Shown: positions 36,869-46,838, counted from the stretch's first letter. The stretch: DNA of 64,000 nt from Sphingobacterium composti (GCF_009829075.1 NZ_WUQZ01000016.1:1-64000), one strand, 5' to 3'. The notes: a model not told the origin generated them from the sequence alone. Numbers and translations are program-made.

Positions 36869-36884
36869 GAATGATTACGAATTT

Positions 36885-37994
36885 TTATTTGAAATTTGTC
36901 CTTACAGTCGGACCTTCTACAGTTAAATCACCATTGGAATCAATTTGGAGCGGATCCATAAAGACCACTCGGTCATCTCCTGTTACAGAAGTCCTACCAT
37001 GATAAACACACCAAATATTACCATTTTTATCCGTTAATAAACTATTGTGACCAGTTCCTGTTACAACACCACCCTTACTTGTATTTTTCTCTAAAACTGG
37101 GTTATTTATTGATTTGGTAAAAGGTCCCAATGGATGATTGGAAGTTGCATAGCCTACAGCATAATTTTCTCCAGCATAAAAATTGGCAGAGTACATCATA
37201 TAATATATGTCATTATGTTTAAATAAATACGAACCTTCAGTCCATCTGCGATTTATTTCACCACTTGTTACAGACCTACTCTCCCATTCGGATTGTTTGT
37301 CATCCATTTTTACTGGAGGACGAAGCAATAAAACTGGCTCTCCAATTACGCCGGAAAAATCAGCCTTTAGTTCTACTCCGTAAATCCAACTTTCTTCAAT
37401 ATTATCATACATACCTTTCTCTTTAGCCCAAGTCGCAATTTCACTGTCAACTGAATGTTTGTAACAACATCTTGAGTAATACAAAAACAATCGCCCATCT
37501 TCACTGAAATATACATTTGCGTCTATAATTGGGTATCCTGGATCAAAAAGTGGAGCACCTGTCATATCTTCAAAAGGACCTAAAGGGCTATTGGAGACAG
37601 CTACACCAATTTTATAATTTTCAAGTTCATTATTAGGGTTATCCTTCCAATGTGAGCTATAAAACATATAGTATCTATCATTGTAGTGATAAACTTCCGG
37701 AGCCCAAAAATCTTTAATGCCCCAAGATTTTGTTTGATTATTGGTATACACAGCTCCTTTATTCTCCCAATTGACCAGATCAGATGACGTATACACTCCA
37801 AAACCATTTTCTACTCCTCCTGTCCCATACATATAATACAGATCCGATTGTTTATCATATAAAACATACGGATCACCAAATTTTACGTTTAAAGGATTAT
37901 TGGAAACAACAGTTTTATTTTTCGGTTGTTGTGGCTGTTGACATGATAAAATACAAAATACCAGAGTTAGTATGAAAGTTATAATTTTTTTCAT
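36885..37994 (-). CDS. GH43-like glycoside hydrolase lipoprotein
   Basis: A 369-residue five-bladed propeller enzyme of the GH43/GH117 clan type. A lipobox (ILSC, about Cys18) anchors it. The expected catalytic positions appear in FGDPYVLYD (base Asp), PIIDANVYF (pKa-modulating Asp) and RWTEGSYLF (acid Glu), with WAPEVYHY and GTGHNSLL around the active site. It is the last gene of an operon of four enzymes. Arabinofuranose- or xylose-containing side chains are probable substrates, but the subfamily cannot be fixed by eye. Confidence 0.88.
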   Translation of the reverse strand: MKKIITFILTLVFCILSCQQPQQPKNKTVVSNNPLNVKFGDPYVLYDKQSDLYYMYGTGGVENGFGVYTSSDLVNWENKGAVYTNNQTKSWGIKDFWAPEVYHYNDRYYMFYSSHWKDNPNNELENYKIGVAVSNSPLGPFEDMTGAPLFDPGYPIIDANVYFSEDGRLFLYYSRCCYKHSVDSEIATWAKEKGMYDNIEESWIYGVELKADFSGVIGEPVLLLRPPVKMDDKQSEWESRSVTSGEINRRWTEGSYLFKHNDIYYMMYSANFYAGENYAVGYATSNHPLGPFTKSINNPVLEKNTSKGGVVTGTGHNSLLTDKNGNIWCVYHGRTSVTGDDRVVFMDPLQIDSNGDLTVEGPTVRTNFK

Positions 37995-37999
37995 AAGTA

Positions 38000-39082
38000 T
38001 TATTTTTGGGGTTTAAAAAATGGTTTTCTTTGGCTCTTTTCACCAACTTTAGCATCGATAATTGTAGGCCAATCATTTTCCCAAATAATCTTATCTAAAA
38101 GTAATACTCTGCGACTTGCTCCACTAGCAACCTTTCCATTCGAAGAATTGATACCGTGATATAAGATCCAATCTTGTTTATTGTCATCTGTAAATATTCT
38201 AGAAGTGTGACCAGGACCAACATAGTTTTGACTTCGCTCTAATAGTAATGTTCCATTACCTCTGTTTCGTATATCTCGCCCCTCTTTATCCAAATAAGGA
38301 CCTTCCAATTTTTTTGACCTCCCTACCAAAACATGGTAAGTACTATTTACGCCCTCGCAACAAGAACCTTTAGAACCAATGAAATAATAATAATCTTTTC
38401 TTTTGTGTATAACCACGGCTTCAAAATCACCTGCTGCAATTTTGAATTTCTGTGACAAATCTGGAACTGAAAGACCATCGTTACTTAATGGAATGCCAAA
38501 TGTTCCTTGTGTAGTGGCATCACTAAAACTTCCCCAAAACAAATATTTTTTACCTTTATCTTCCCAATAGAAGGGATCGATAGAATTTGGAACACCCACT
38601 TCTTTGCTAAGAAACAACTTTCCTTTGTCTATAAAAGGGCCTTGAGGCTGAGCGGCTACTGCGACACCTATCCCTGGATTCGGATCGCCCCAAGTTGAAT
38701 ATGCATAATACATCACGTATTTGCCATTCACATATACGACTTCTGGTGCCCACAATGCACCATTTTTTTTCCATACTGGTTTTGATTCAAAAGCTTGTCC
38801 AATATTTTGCCAATTCGTCAGATCTGTAGAAGTTAGGATTGGTATAAGTCGAGAACCTACTCCATCCCCCCAGTCGTCCTGCGTACCATAAGCATAAAAA
38901 AGTCCAGATTTGGGATCGCGCAATACTGTGGGATCTGCGAAAATAGGTTCAAAAACGGGATTTTTATATCTAGTGCTTGAGGTGTCACTCAGCTCCTCCT
39001 CAACTGATCTTCCACATGCTATATTAACAAGACAAACCCCAATCACTAGCATTACTATTTTTCGTACTTCAAAATTTCTCAT
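38000..39082 (-). CDS. GH43-like glycoside hydrolase lipoprotein
   Basis: A 360-residue GH43-type propeller with a lipobox (NIAC, about Cys23). The catalytic Asp is in FADPTVLRD, the second Asp in NSIDPFYWED and the acid Glu probably in GDFEAVVIHK; WAPEVVYVNGKYVMYY and GPGHTSRIF frame the site. The pattern resembles arabinan-cleaving GH43 enzymes (arabinanase/arabinofuranosidase). It starts five bases before the end of the intergenic gap to the next GH43, so the operon is tight. Confidence 0.88.
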   Translation of the reverse strand: MRNFEVRKIVMLVIGVCLVNIACGRSVEEELSDTSSTRYKNPVFEPIFADPTVLRDPKSGLFYAYGTQDDWGDGVGSRLIPILTSTDLTNWQNIGQAFESKPVWKKNGALWAPEVVYVNGKYVMYYAYSTWGDPNPGIGVAVAAQPQGPFIDKGKLFLSKEVGVPNSIDPFYWEDKGKKYLFWGSFSDATTQGTFGIPLSNDGLSVPDLSQKFKIAAGDFEAVVIHKRKDYYYFIGSKGSCCEGVNSTYHVLVGRSKKLEGPYLDKEGRDIRNRGNGTLLLERSQNYVGPGHTSRIFTDDNKQDWILYHGINSSNGKVASGASRRVLLLDKIIWENDWPTIIDAKVGEKSQRKPFFKPQK

Positions 39083-39091
39083 TTATCCTTT

Positions 39092-40264
39092 TTATTTAAT
39101 CGTTCCTAAAATCATCCAGACCGCTATTGTCCCTCCATCCAAATTGGAAGCGACTGTAGCTACTATCGTGTGTTGATCCCATAATGAAATAGATCCCCAT
39201 TTTGCTTCCCGATCTAATGGCACTTGGAATGGTTGATCTAAAATTCTAAAGTTTTTCCCTTCTTTATCTCCAATAGCCACGTCCATCGTAGATTTTTCCC
39301 AATCATTTGTGCGGTTTCTGGTAGTCTGGTAAGACATCATAATTTCGCCACTTGGGAGTCGCATTATATACGGAGCTCCAGCATACGTTTCGTCCGAAAG
39401 AGGATTTGCTAAGGCATTGTTACGTTTATTCGTATCACCTATTACAGGAATCTCCCACGGAGTTTGAAGTGATGTACGAACAATATATGGTTTAAATTGC
39501 CCCTGTTTATTATCTTCGATCGCGACTAATATTTCATTGCCAGCTATGACTGGTACGGGCATTCCGTCTCTTCGATGAGTTCTGAATGATACCATCTTTG
39601 CATCTCCCCATGTTTCGCCATTGTCCTTAGATTGTATGTAAGATATTTCCTGCTCATCTGAATTGGTATAGGGTTTTTCATTTGCAAAATATATGTGAAT
39701 GTCTTTATTAGGAAGTTGTAAAAATGCGGGCTCCCAACATCCATCACCGAATCTCGGATGTGCTTCAAATACAACTTGAATATCTTCCCACATTTTACCT
39801 TCGTCCATACTTCTTCTTATAGCAATTGCGTAAGGCGAAATTTCCGCCATCGAGGGTCTATAATTACATGCCATTGCCCAATGTCCATTACTCAAGGCAA
39901 TAAATTCAGGGTTTGACATGTTGACCCGAGTTTTTAAAGTGCCTTTGGAATATTCGAACGACGAAAATACCACCTGTGGTGACGACCATGTTTTCCCCTT
40001 ATCCGAACTCTGAATTAATTCCACATTCCCAGCAGCCTCATATACCGCAACTATTCTCCCATCTCCCAAAGATTTAATGCGAGGATAACCAGCGTAGCTT
40101 AGCTTTCTTCCTTCTAAGGGTGCAATTTTTCGTAATGTAGATTTATCCCATACAACTTTCTTCAATTTCTTAGGATCATCAGCTTCTGATACAGTATCAT
40201 CACTCGCTTTGCAAGATAAATTGACAAGAAATAAAATTAAAAATATAAACCACCTATTAATCAT
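39092..40264 (-). CDS. Six-bladed propeller exo-hydrolase (GH93/sialidase-like) lipoprotein
   Basis: A 390-residue lipoprotein (lipobox NLSC, about Cys18) with Asp-box blades SSDKGKTWSS, SMDEGKMWED and SKDNGETWGD. Asp boxes occur in sialidases and in GH93 exo-arabinanases. The blade start YAGYPRIKSLGDGR and the GH43 neighbours favour a GH93-type exo-1,5-arabinanase over a sialidase; the arginine triad of sialidases was not found. Its start overlaps the upstream GH43 gene by eight bases. Confidence 0.75.
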   Translation of the reverse strand: MINRWFIFLILFLVNLSCKASDDTVSEADDPKKLKKVVWDKSTLRKIAPLEGRKLSYAGYPRIKSLGDGRIVAVYEAAGNVELIQSSDKGKTWSSPQVVFSSFEYSKGTLKTRVNMSNPEFIALSNGHWAMACNYRPSMAEISPYAIAIRRSMDEGKMWEDIQVVFEAHPRFGDGCWEPAFLQLPNKDIHIYFANEKPYTNSDEQEISYIQSKDNGETWGDAKMVSFRTHRRDGMPVPVIAGNEILVAIEDNKQGQFKPYIVRTSLQTPWEIPVIGDTNKRNNALANPLSDETYAGAPYIMRLPSGEIMMSYQTTRNRTNDWEKSTMDVAIGDKEGKNFRILDQPFQVPLDREAKWGSISLWDQHTIVATVASNLDGGTIAVWMILGTIK

Positions 40265-41297
40265 CTTTTTGGGTTTTTAAATGAAGTATATCTTCACCCT
40301 TAAATATAGGCTCTTGGTAATCATTCTCTTTCTTCAAAAACACAAAAGGTACAATGGCTGTCCGTCTAGGGCCTACTTTTTGTGAAGAAAAGTGCGTGTG
40401 ACACACATAATACCAATCTTGTCCTTTGCTAAATACATCTCCATGACCTGTACCAGACCATTTCGTATTATGTATACTTAATAAAGCATTTTCTCCGATT
40501 CTTTTCCATGGGCCATATACATTGTCTGATACTGCTGCCCCTACGGCATACTTAGGATTTCGAAAATCATTCGCAGAATAAAACATATAATAGCGACCAT
40601 CATGACGAATCACTGTTGGTCCCTCAGCCACTGGCCAAGTTACGTTGTCAACATTTTCCCACGGCAGTGATGCATTAATACACTCTTTTAATGTTTCCTT
40701 TTTTATTCCTGAATAATCTTCGTTCAGTTCCGCTACGAAAATTCTATTACCTTGTTGCAATTTAACATGGTACATATATTTTTTTCCATCGGTATCTATA
40801 AAAATAAAGGGATCAATTTGTTTACCTTCCGTAATAACAGGGGTATGATTGATTTGCTTGAATGGCCCCAATGGTGAATCACTCATGGCTATTGCAATAT
40901 TTTCGTTAGCTGTATAGGCCATCAAGAATTTACCATTCTCATACCACACTTGAGGTGCCCAGAAACCTACATCTCCAAAAACATCTTTTTTGACAAGTGC
41001 GAAGCCATTATTTGCTCCAACAGGCCCTGTCCATTCAACCAGATCTTTTGACTGATAAACTTCAAATCCGAGATCCGCATTATCACCTTTTGTACCATAT
41101 AGATAATAGGTACCATCATGATAAAAGATAGTAGGATCAGCTTGAAATACACCATTTAGCTTTTCTTGTTGTTGAATTTTAGACAATCCTAGATTTGTTT
41201 TGTAACGTGCTGAAATTAACAAATAAGGTATTCCAAAGAACAATAAAAAAAGAAGACCTATTTTATATTTTCTATTTCTTGCTCGATTATCTATCAT
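40257..41297 (-). CDS. GH43-like glycoside hydrolase, N-terminally anchored
   Basis: A 346-residue GH43 propeller. It begins with a hydrophobic helix (about 12-29) without a lipobox, so it is exported by a signal peptide or anchored in the inner membrane. Catalytic residues are visible in FQADPTIFYHDG (Asp), KQIDPFIFID (Asp) and VAEGPTVIRHDG (Glu), with FWAPQVWYENGKF and GTGHGDVF. It is the first gene of the four-enzyme operon and is divergent from the propeller sensor kinase, whose product probably controls it. Confidence 0.88.
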   Translation of the reverse strand: MIDNRARNRKYKIGLLFLLFFGIPYLLISARYKTNLGLSKIQQQEKLNGVFQADPTIFYHDGTYYLYGTKGDNADLGFEVYQSKDLVEWTGPVGANNGFALVKKDVFGDVGFWAPQVWYENGKFLMAYTANENIAIAMSDSPLGPFKQINHTPVITEGKQIDPFIFIDTDGKKYMYHVKLQQGNRIFVAELNEDYSGIKKETLKECINASLPWENVDNVTWPVAEGPTVIRHDGRYYMFYSANDFRNPKYAVGAAVSDNVYGPWKRIGENALLSIHNTKWSGTGHGDVFSKGQDWYYVCHTHFSSQKVGPRRTAIVPFVFLKKENDYQEPIFKGEDILHLKTQKDD

Positions 41298-41507
41298 ATT
41301 TAGATTTATAAGTATTTCCTTAAAAATTTCTTACCTGATCGTGTCTTCTCGATTATTGTTTATATACACATCTCGTATTTTCAGATTATCACTTACATTG
41401 GGTTTATAATGATTAATTCAAAATTCAATATAACTTTTCACAAAGAATTTCCATATTGTTTCATAAAATCATTAAATTGTTTCATATTACAACCTTTGAT
41501 AAACCAA

Positions 41508-44500
41508 ATGACCATTAGACTTTTAATCTTTACGTTTTTCTTATTCACTTTTAATCATATTCAAGCCCAACATTATTACTTCAATCATTACAAGGTAGAA
41601 GATGGTGTTTCGAACAATACGATTATTTGTAGTGCACAAGATCAAGATGGTTTCATGTGGTTTGGTACTAAAGATGGACTAAACAGATTTGACGGCTACA
41701 GATTCAAACATTTCTTTTTGGAATCTAATCGCACGAATAGTCTTGTTAGTAATTTCATTCATAGTTTATTAGTTCGCTCCAACAAAGAATTGTGGGTAGG
41801 AACAGATCAGGGAATCTACATTTTCAATCCTTACGAAGAAAAGTTTACTGCTATAGAAAACTTTGAAAAAGGTGAAATTTTAAGCATTCAAGAGGATGAA
41901 GAGGGTAATATCTGGTTTATATCTAACAATCGACTATATCAATATATTGCTAATTCCCACAAAATTATAAGTAAAACACCTCACTTCTTGATCAATGCAT
42001 TTTGTATTGATAAACTAAATCAAGTTTGGGTTGGCACAAATCAAAAAATTATTAACATCGCGAATTCATTAGAGTATCATCTTCCTATCCAAAAAGATAT
42101 ACCGAATAGAATTGAACGATTATATGCTGATGAGACAAATGATATTTGGATAGGAACATCAAAAAAAGGAGTATTCAGATGGAACAGAAATTCTAAAACA
42201 ATTACGAACCTAATAGAGACCGTAAAAGAGAATGTTCCTTTATTTGTCAGAGATATTAAGCAAATTTCACCATCAGAATATTGGTTAGCTACTGAAAGTG
42301 GGTTAATAATCTATAATAGTGTAAAAGAGAATTATCATATTCTACAACATGAAATAGACAATCCTTGGAGCGTTTCAGATAATGCGCTTTACACAATCAC
42401 GAAAGATCATCAAGGTGGTATATGGATTGGTTCTTTTTTTGGTGGCATCAATTATTACCATAATTCAAATAATTTGTTCGAAAAAATATTCCCTCGATTT
42501 AGTACAAATTCTTTACAGGGACATGCCGTTCGTGAGATTGTTGAGGACAATTTTTATAATATATGGATTGGAACAGAAGATAACGGATTGTCGCATTGGA
42601 ATCCTCGAACGAACGAATTCAAACATTTTAATCTCAACTCCAATTTAGCTCACACAAATATTCACGGATTAGCAATCATTGGTGACAGTTTACTTGTTGG
42701 GACCTTCGATCATGGTATGAATGTCATTGATGTCAAGTCCAAAAAAGTTATAAAATATTTTGATTCACAAAACACTAATAAAACACTTTCAGATAACTTC
42801 ATTTTTCATATCTACAAAACAGCACACAACCGAATACTAATAGCTACTTCTAGAGGCTTGTTTGAATTCTATCCTGGTAAAGACACCTTCAAACTCGTAG
42901 AAAGTGCTCCTTCCCATATTTTTTATACATCAATTTTTCAGGATAAAGATCAAAATATATGGTTGTCTACTTGGAGAGATGGACTACTCAGACTAAGCAA
43001 TAATCAACTTACAACTTACAGACATAATCCTAATGATTCCAATTCTATAAGCAGTAATAGGATAAATAAGGTTTTTCAAGATTCGGATAATAATATTTGG
43101 ATTGCGACCGAAATCGGATTATGCAAATGGAATAAAAAATCAGATACTTTTCAATCATTTACGAAAAAGAACGGTTTACCAAGTAATTTAATTTTAGCTA
43201 TTCAAGAAGATAATAGAAAAAACCTATGGATATCTTCTACCAATGGATTGATAAGGTTAAACACAGAGGACCTAAAAATTAAAATTTACAACCAAGATTT
43301 AGGCATTCTTACTCCACAATTTAATTATAATTCTACGCTCAAAGACTCCAAAGGGTTATTGTATTTTGGCTCTTCCAAAGGGTTAATACGATTTGCACCC
43401 CATATGATTAACGATGATTTTTCGACAATAAGTACCACTCCAATTTATATAACAGGGATACAGACACACCAAAAAGAACTATCAATCGGTAGAGCCAAAA
43501 ATAATTTAAAAAAATCGATTATATATACGGACAAAATTGAACTGGAGCACGATGAATCAACCATTTCTTTAGAATTTGCTGCGTTGAATTATACCTCTGC
43601 CAAATCTACCTCTTATCGCTATAGATTATTAGGATTGGATACTACTTGGACATTTACTAGAAATTCAACCAAGGCAAATTTCACTAAAATTCCTTCTGGG
43701 AGTTATACTTTCCAAGTGCAGGCTGTTGATGCTAATGGTGACGCTATTTCAGTTACCAAATCCTTACAGGTAATAATTCATCCTTCAATTTGGGCGAGTT
43801 TACCTGCTAAGATTATATATCTTCTACTCCTATTTTCCACTCTAGTTTTTATCATAATAGTATATGACAGAAGAATTAAAGAAAAAAATAGAAAAAGACT
43901 TGAAATCATTAAGGCACACAAAGAACAAGAAATTTATAAGGCCAAAATGAATTTTTTCATGAGTATTACGCACGAAATAAAAACACCGCTTACATTAATT
44001 CGTGCACCAATTGAAAGGTTACAAGAAGATGAGCTCCCTCCTGAAAAACGAAGAAACTTGGTTAGCATTATTTACAATAACACAGAAAAATTAGTCAGAC
44101 TAACTGATAAACTATTAGATTTTAGAAAAACGGAAAGCAGTCAATTCAGTCTTAAACTCGAAAAAAAATCAATAAACAAATTAGTAAGAACCTGTATACA
44201 AGAATATCAAACATTAATAGAAAGAAAAAGTATCAAATTGACATTTTCAGCCACACAAGAAGTAGAAGCGAGTATTGATGTAGAAGCAGTATATAAAATA
44301 ATAGACAACTTGCTGTCAAATGCAATTAAATATTCTGAAAGAAGAATTACGATTGAGCTAAATGTCATTTCAGATCCAATTCCAAAAGTTAGGCTAGTCT
44401 TTAAAAATGATGGAATATTACTATCAGAAAAGGAAATTAAAAGCATTTTCAAACCTTTTCATCGCTCCAGTGAGCACTATCAGATTGAAGGATCGGGACT

Positions 44501-44606
44501 TGGGCTTGCCTTAGCGAATTCATTTGCAACATTACATGGTGGAAGTTTGTTTTTTGAAGAAAATAAAGAAAAATTGAATATATTCGTATTACAATTACCT
44601 GTTTAA
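41508..44606 (+). CDS. Two-component propeller sensor histidine kinase (HTCS-type)
   Basis: A 1032-residue sensor. A signal peptide (ending HIQAQ) is followed by two seven-bladed periplasmic propellers (about 25-680; repeats like MWFGTKDGLNRF, IWIGT and IWIATEIGL), a Y_Y_Y domain (about 695-765), one membrane helix (about 767-790) and HisKA/ATPase domains with His822 (SITHEIKTP), NLLSNAIKY and GSGLGLALA. This is the sensor half of hybrid two-component glycan regulators; receiver and DNA-binding domains are not fused but are encoded by the next gene. The start at 41508 follows from the signal peptide; a longer frame from 41409 is unlikely. It should sense oligosaccharides released by the divergent enzymes. 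Confidence 0.9.
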   Translation: MTIRLLIFTFFLFTFNHIQAQHYYFNHYKVEDGVSNNTIICSAQDQDGFMWFGTKDGLNRFDGYRFKHFFLESNRTNSLVSNFIHSLLVRSNKELWVGTDQGIYIFNPYEEKFTAIENFEKGEILSIQEDEEGNIWFISNNRLYQYIANSHKIISKTPHFLINAFCIDKLNQVWVGTNQKIINIANSLEYHLPIQKDIPNRIERLYADETNDIWIGTSKKGVFRWNRNSKTITNLIETVKENVPLFVRDIKQISPSEYWLATESGLIIYNSVKENYHILQHEIDNPWSVSDNALYTITKDHQGGIWIGSFFGGINYYHNSNNLFEKIFPRFSTNSLQGHAVREIVEDNFYNIWIGTEDNGLSHWNPRTNEFKHFNLNSNLAHTNIHGLAIIGDSLLVGTFDHGMNVIDVKSKKVIKYFDSQNTNKTLSDNFIFHIYKTAHNRILIATSRGLFEFYPGKDTFKLVESAPSHIFYTSIFQDKDQNIWLSTWRDGLLRLSNNQLTTYRHNPNDSNSISSNRINKVFQDSDNNIWIATEIGLCKWNKKSDTFQSFTKKNGLPSNLILAIQEDNRKNLWISSTNGLIRLNTEDLKIKIYNQDLGILTPQFNYNSTLKDSKGLLYFGSSKGLIRFAPHMINDDFSTISTTPIYITGIQTHQKELSIGRAKNNLKKSIIYTDKIELEHDESTISLEFAALNYTSAKSTSYRYRLLGLDTTWTFTRNSTKANFTKIPSGSYTFQVQAVDANGDAISVTKSLQVIIHPSIWASLPAKIIYLLLLFSTLVFIIIVYDRRIKEKNRKRLEIIKAHKEQEIYKAKMNFFMSITHEIKTPLTLIRAPIERLQEDELPPEKRRNLVSIIYNNTEKLVRLTDKLLDFRKTESSQFSLKLEKKSINKLVRTCIQEYQTLIERKSIKLTFSATQEVEASIDVEAVYKIIDNLLSNAIKYSERRITIELNVISDPIPKVRLVFKNDGILLSEKEIKSIFKPFHRSSEHYQIEGSGLGLALANSFATLHGGSLFFEENKEKLNIFVLQLPV

Positions 44607-44617
44607 TAACCAATTCT

Positions 44618-45412
44618 ATGTCAATCTTTTCCAGTCAAAAATCGACTATTTTGCTTGCAGATGATAATCAAGATATTCTGGATTTTATAGCAGATGACTT
44701 AGCACACTTATTTAACATTGTAAAAACGTCTAATGGATTACAAGCATTCGAATATGTAAAAAACAATAATGTAGATGTAGTAGTCAGTGATATTATGATG
44801 CCTGTGATGAATGGCTATGAGTTATGCGAATTACTTAAAGAAAACAGTACTTTCTCGCATATTCCCTTTATAATGCTTACTGCCAAAAATAGTATACAAT
44901 CAAAAATCGAAGGGTTAGAATATGGCGCAGATGCGTACATAGAAAAGCCATTTTCTCCGAGCTTCTTACAAGCACAAATTACTAGTCTAATCCGAAACAG
45001 AAAAAATGTACGAGAACATTATGTAAATATAAGTGATGCTCCTATTGCAAAGCCCAAACTCAACAAATCAGATCAACAATTCCTTGATAAAATTCATCTT
45101 TTTATTCTGGATAATATTACAGACCAAGATTTGTGTGTGGATAGTATTGCTAACAAGATGAATATGAGCCGCCCCACCTTGTATCGAAAAATAAAATCTT
45201 TATCGGATTTACCACCAAACGAACTTATAAATATTGTTCGACTAAATAAAGCAAAACAATTACTTAGCGAAGGTGAATTAAAAATTTACGAAATATCTGA
45301 TTTAATTGGATATAGTAATCCTTCTCATTTAAGCCGTAATTTTCAAAAACACTTTGGTATGACGCCCAAAGACTATGCAGACTTTCTGAAAAATGGAGAA
45401 ATAAAAATATAA
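44618..45412 (+). CDS. Response regulator with AraC-type DNA-binding domain
   Basis: A 264-residue regulator. The receiver (about 8-125) has Asp58 (VVSDIMMP), the Thr of MLTAKN and the Lys of EKPF. The C-terminal AraC helix-turn-helix pair (about 155-260) ends YSNPSHLSRNFQKHFG. It begins 11 bases after the sensor kinase stop. In most Bacteroidota this module is fused to the propeller kinase; here it is a separate chain. It probably activates the divergent glycosidase operon. Confidence 0.92.
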   Translation: MSIFSSQKSTILLADDNQDILDFIADDLAHLFNIVKTSNGLQAFEYVKNNNVDVVVSDIMMPVMNGYELCELLKENSTFSHIPFIMLTAKNSIQSKIEGLEYGADAYIEKPFSPSFLQAQITSLIRNRKNVREHYVNISDAPIAKPKLNKSDQQFLDKIHLFILDNITDQDLCVDSIANKMNMSRPTLYRKIKSLSDLPPNELINIVRLNKAKQLLSEGELKIYEISDLIGYSNPSHLSRNFQKHFGMTPKDYADFLKNGEIKI

Positions 45413-45427
45413 AAGTTTATAAAAACG

Positions 45428-45460
45428 TGAAGGGTTCTAATCTGCTAATAGAACCCTTCA
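45428..45460. terminator. Bidirectional terminator between regulator and greA
   Basis: Perfect 11-bp stem (45428-45438 and 45450-45460), 11-nt loop, T-rich downstream on the plus strand. It separates convergent genes. Confidence 0.8.
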
Positions 45461-45520
45461 TATTTTGTTATAAGTATTATAAGCGGTTATGGCAATACCG
45501 CTCATAACCTTTATAAAATA

Positions 45521-45994
45521 TTATCTTGAAATCTCTAAAACTTCAAATTCAATCTCACCAGCTGGCACTTGCACTACTGCTACATCACCAACAGATTTAC
45601 CCAATAAACCTTGCGCAATTGGAGATTTGACTGAAATTTTCCCTGCTTTTAGATCCGCTTCAGTTTCTGACACCAATTGGTAAGTCATTTCTGCACCATT
45701 TTTCTTATTCTTGATACGAACAATAGACAATGCTAGAACTTTAGATAAATCCAATTTTGATTCATCAATCAAGCGTGCGCTCGCCAATACCTCTTCTAGT
45801 TTAGCTATTTTAGCTTCATGCAACCCCTGAGCTTCTTTTGCAGCATCATATTCTGCATTCTCTGACAAATCACCTTTGTCTCTTGCTTCTGCAATTGCGT
45901 TAGCAATCTTAGCTCTTCCTTCAGTTTTTAAATACTGTAATTCCTCTTTGAGCTTTGCTAACCCTTCTTCGGTGTAATAAGTTACTTCTGCCAT
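45521..45994 (-). CDS. greA: Transcription elongation factor GreA
   Basis: A 157-residue transcript-cleavage factor. The N-terminal coiled coil ends with DKGDLSENAEYDAAKE, which holds the acidic residues that reach the RNA polymerase active site, and the C-terminal FKBP-like domain has SPIAQGLLGKSVGD. Length is standard. It is monocistronic between two terminators. Confidence 0.95.
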   Translation of the reverse strand: MAEVTYYTEEGLAKLKEELQYLKTEGRAKIANAIAEARDKGDLSENAEYDAAKEAQGLHEAKIAKLEEVLASARLIDESKLDLSKVLALSIVRIKNKKNGAEMTYQLVSETEADLKAGKISVKSPIAQGLLGKSVGDVAVVQVPAGEIEFEVLEISR

Positions 45995-46047
45995 AATTAT
46001 ATTTATTAACTTAATTATTTTAACACAAAATTTTAAACAAAAAAATA

Positions 46048-46084
46048 AACAAGACCATTCGCTCTATGAGAAAATGGTCTTGTT
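46048..46084 (-). terminator. Terminator of the two-component operon
   Basis: Perfect 12-bp stem (46048-46059 and 46073-46084); on the minus strand it is followed by a T-rich tract (TTATTTTTTTG). It lies 56 bases beyond the response-regulator stop. Confidence 0.8.
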
Positions 46085-46139
46085 CATCGATTAATACGAA
46101 GATATATTTTAAATGTTAATATTCCAAATAAATCTTCTG

Positions 46140-46835
46140 CTATTCTTCATCTACAAATTTATACCCTAAACCACGAACAGTTTGTAAATAAGTAGGTTTA
46201 TCAGGGTTGCTCTCAATTTTTTTACGTAAACGTACCACATGCATATCTAAGGTTCTTGTGTTCACATTAGAACTGTATCCCCAAACAACTTCCATTAATT
46301 CTTCACGTGTAATTTCCTTACCCATGTTTTGCAAGAAATGCAGCAAAATACGGTTTTCCAATATCGTTAATTCTATTTTTTTACCATCACGAATCAACGA
46401 ATGGATTTGAGGATGATGTTCAGTTTTACCAAAAAAGTATACATCTTTATTCGCATTCTTAGGCACGAAGAAACGCACTTTATTATCAATCATAGCCACC
46501 AACACGTCCATATTGAATGGCTTGGTAATATAATCCGTAATTCCATGACTATATGCGTCGATTTTATCAACATCTTGGGACTTAGCTGTCATCATGATGA
46601 TAATATTTTCAAAGCCCTCTTTACGTACTGCTTGACATACATCAATTCCTTCTTTACCTGGTAACATCCAGTCCAAAAGAACGATATCAGGCTGCACAGA
46701 TAATATTAACTCTTCTGCTTCAATTCCATTACCGGACTGAACTACTTTATATCGCTCTGTCTGTAAACGATGACTGATCAAAAAGCGTAAATTCTCATCG
46801 TCTTCTATGACAGCAATTGTTATATCTCTATCCAT
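46140..46835 (-). CDS. OmpR-family response regulator (RprY-like)
   Basis: A 231-residue regulator with receiver (Asp in VLLDWMLPG, Thr in MMTAKSQ, Lys in TKPFN) and a winged-helix output domain with VVWGYSSNVNTRTLDMHVVRLRKKIE. It is the last gene of a tight operon, four bases after the sensor kinase. Bacteroidota relatives are named RprY. Its targets are not known from this window. Confidence 0.93.
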   Translation of the reverse strand: MDRDITIAVIEDDENLRFLISHRLQTERYKVVQSGNGIEAEELILSVQPDIVLLDWMLPGKEGIDVCQAVRKEGFENIIIMMTAKSQDVDKIDAYSHGITDYITKPFNMDVLVAMIDNKVRFFVPKNANKDVYFFGKTEHHPQIHSLIRDGKKIELTILENRILLHFLQNMGKEITREELMEVVWGYSSNVNTRTLDMHVVRLRKKIESNPDKPTYLQTVRGLGYKFVDEE

Positions 46836-46838
46836 AAT

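Larger units (their letters stand above)
36577..36884. other. Intergenic region with two hairpins
   Basis: No gene is supported. It contains the terminators of the glycan operon (36840-36868 and 36777-36825) and the upstream region of the HIT gene. The open frame at 36754-37002 runs through both hairpins into the glycosidase gene and is not considered coding. Confidence 0.6.

Noticed and set aside
36754-37002. Open frame at the end of the glycosidase operon
   Set aside because: It crosses two terminator hairpins and the glycosidase coding end, and has no recognisable features.
39092-40264. Sialidase
   Set aside because: Asp boxes fit, but the arginine triad was not found and the GH43 neighbours point to an exo-arabinanase-like role.
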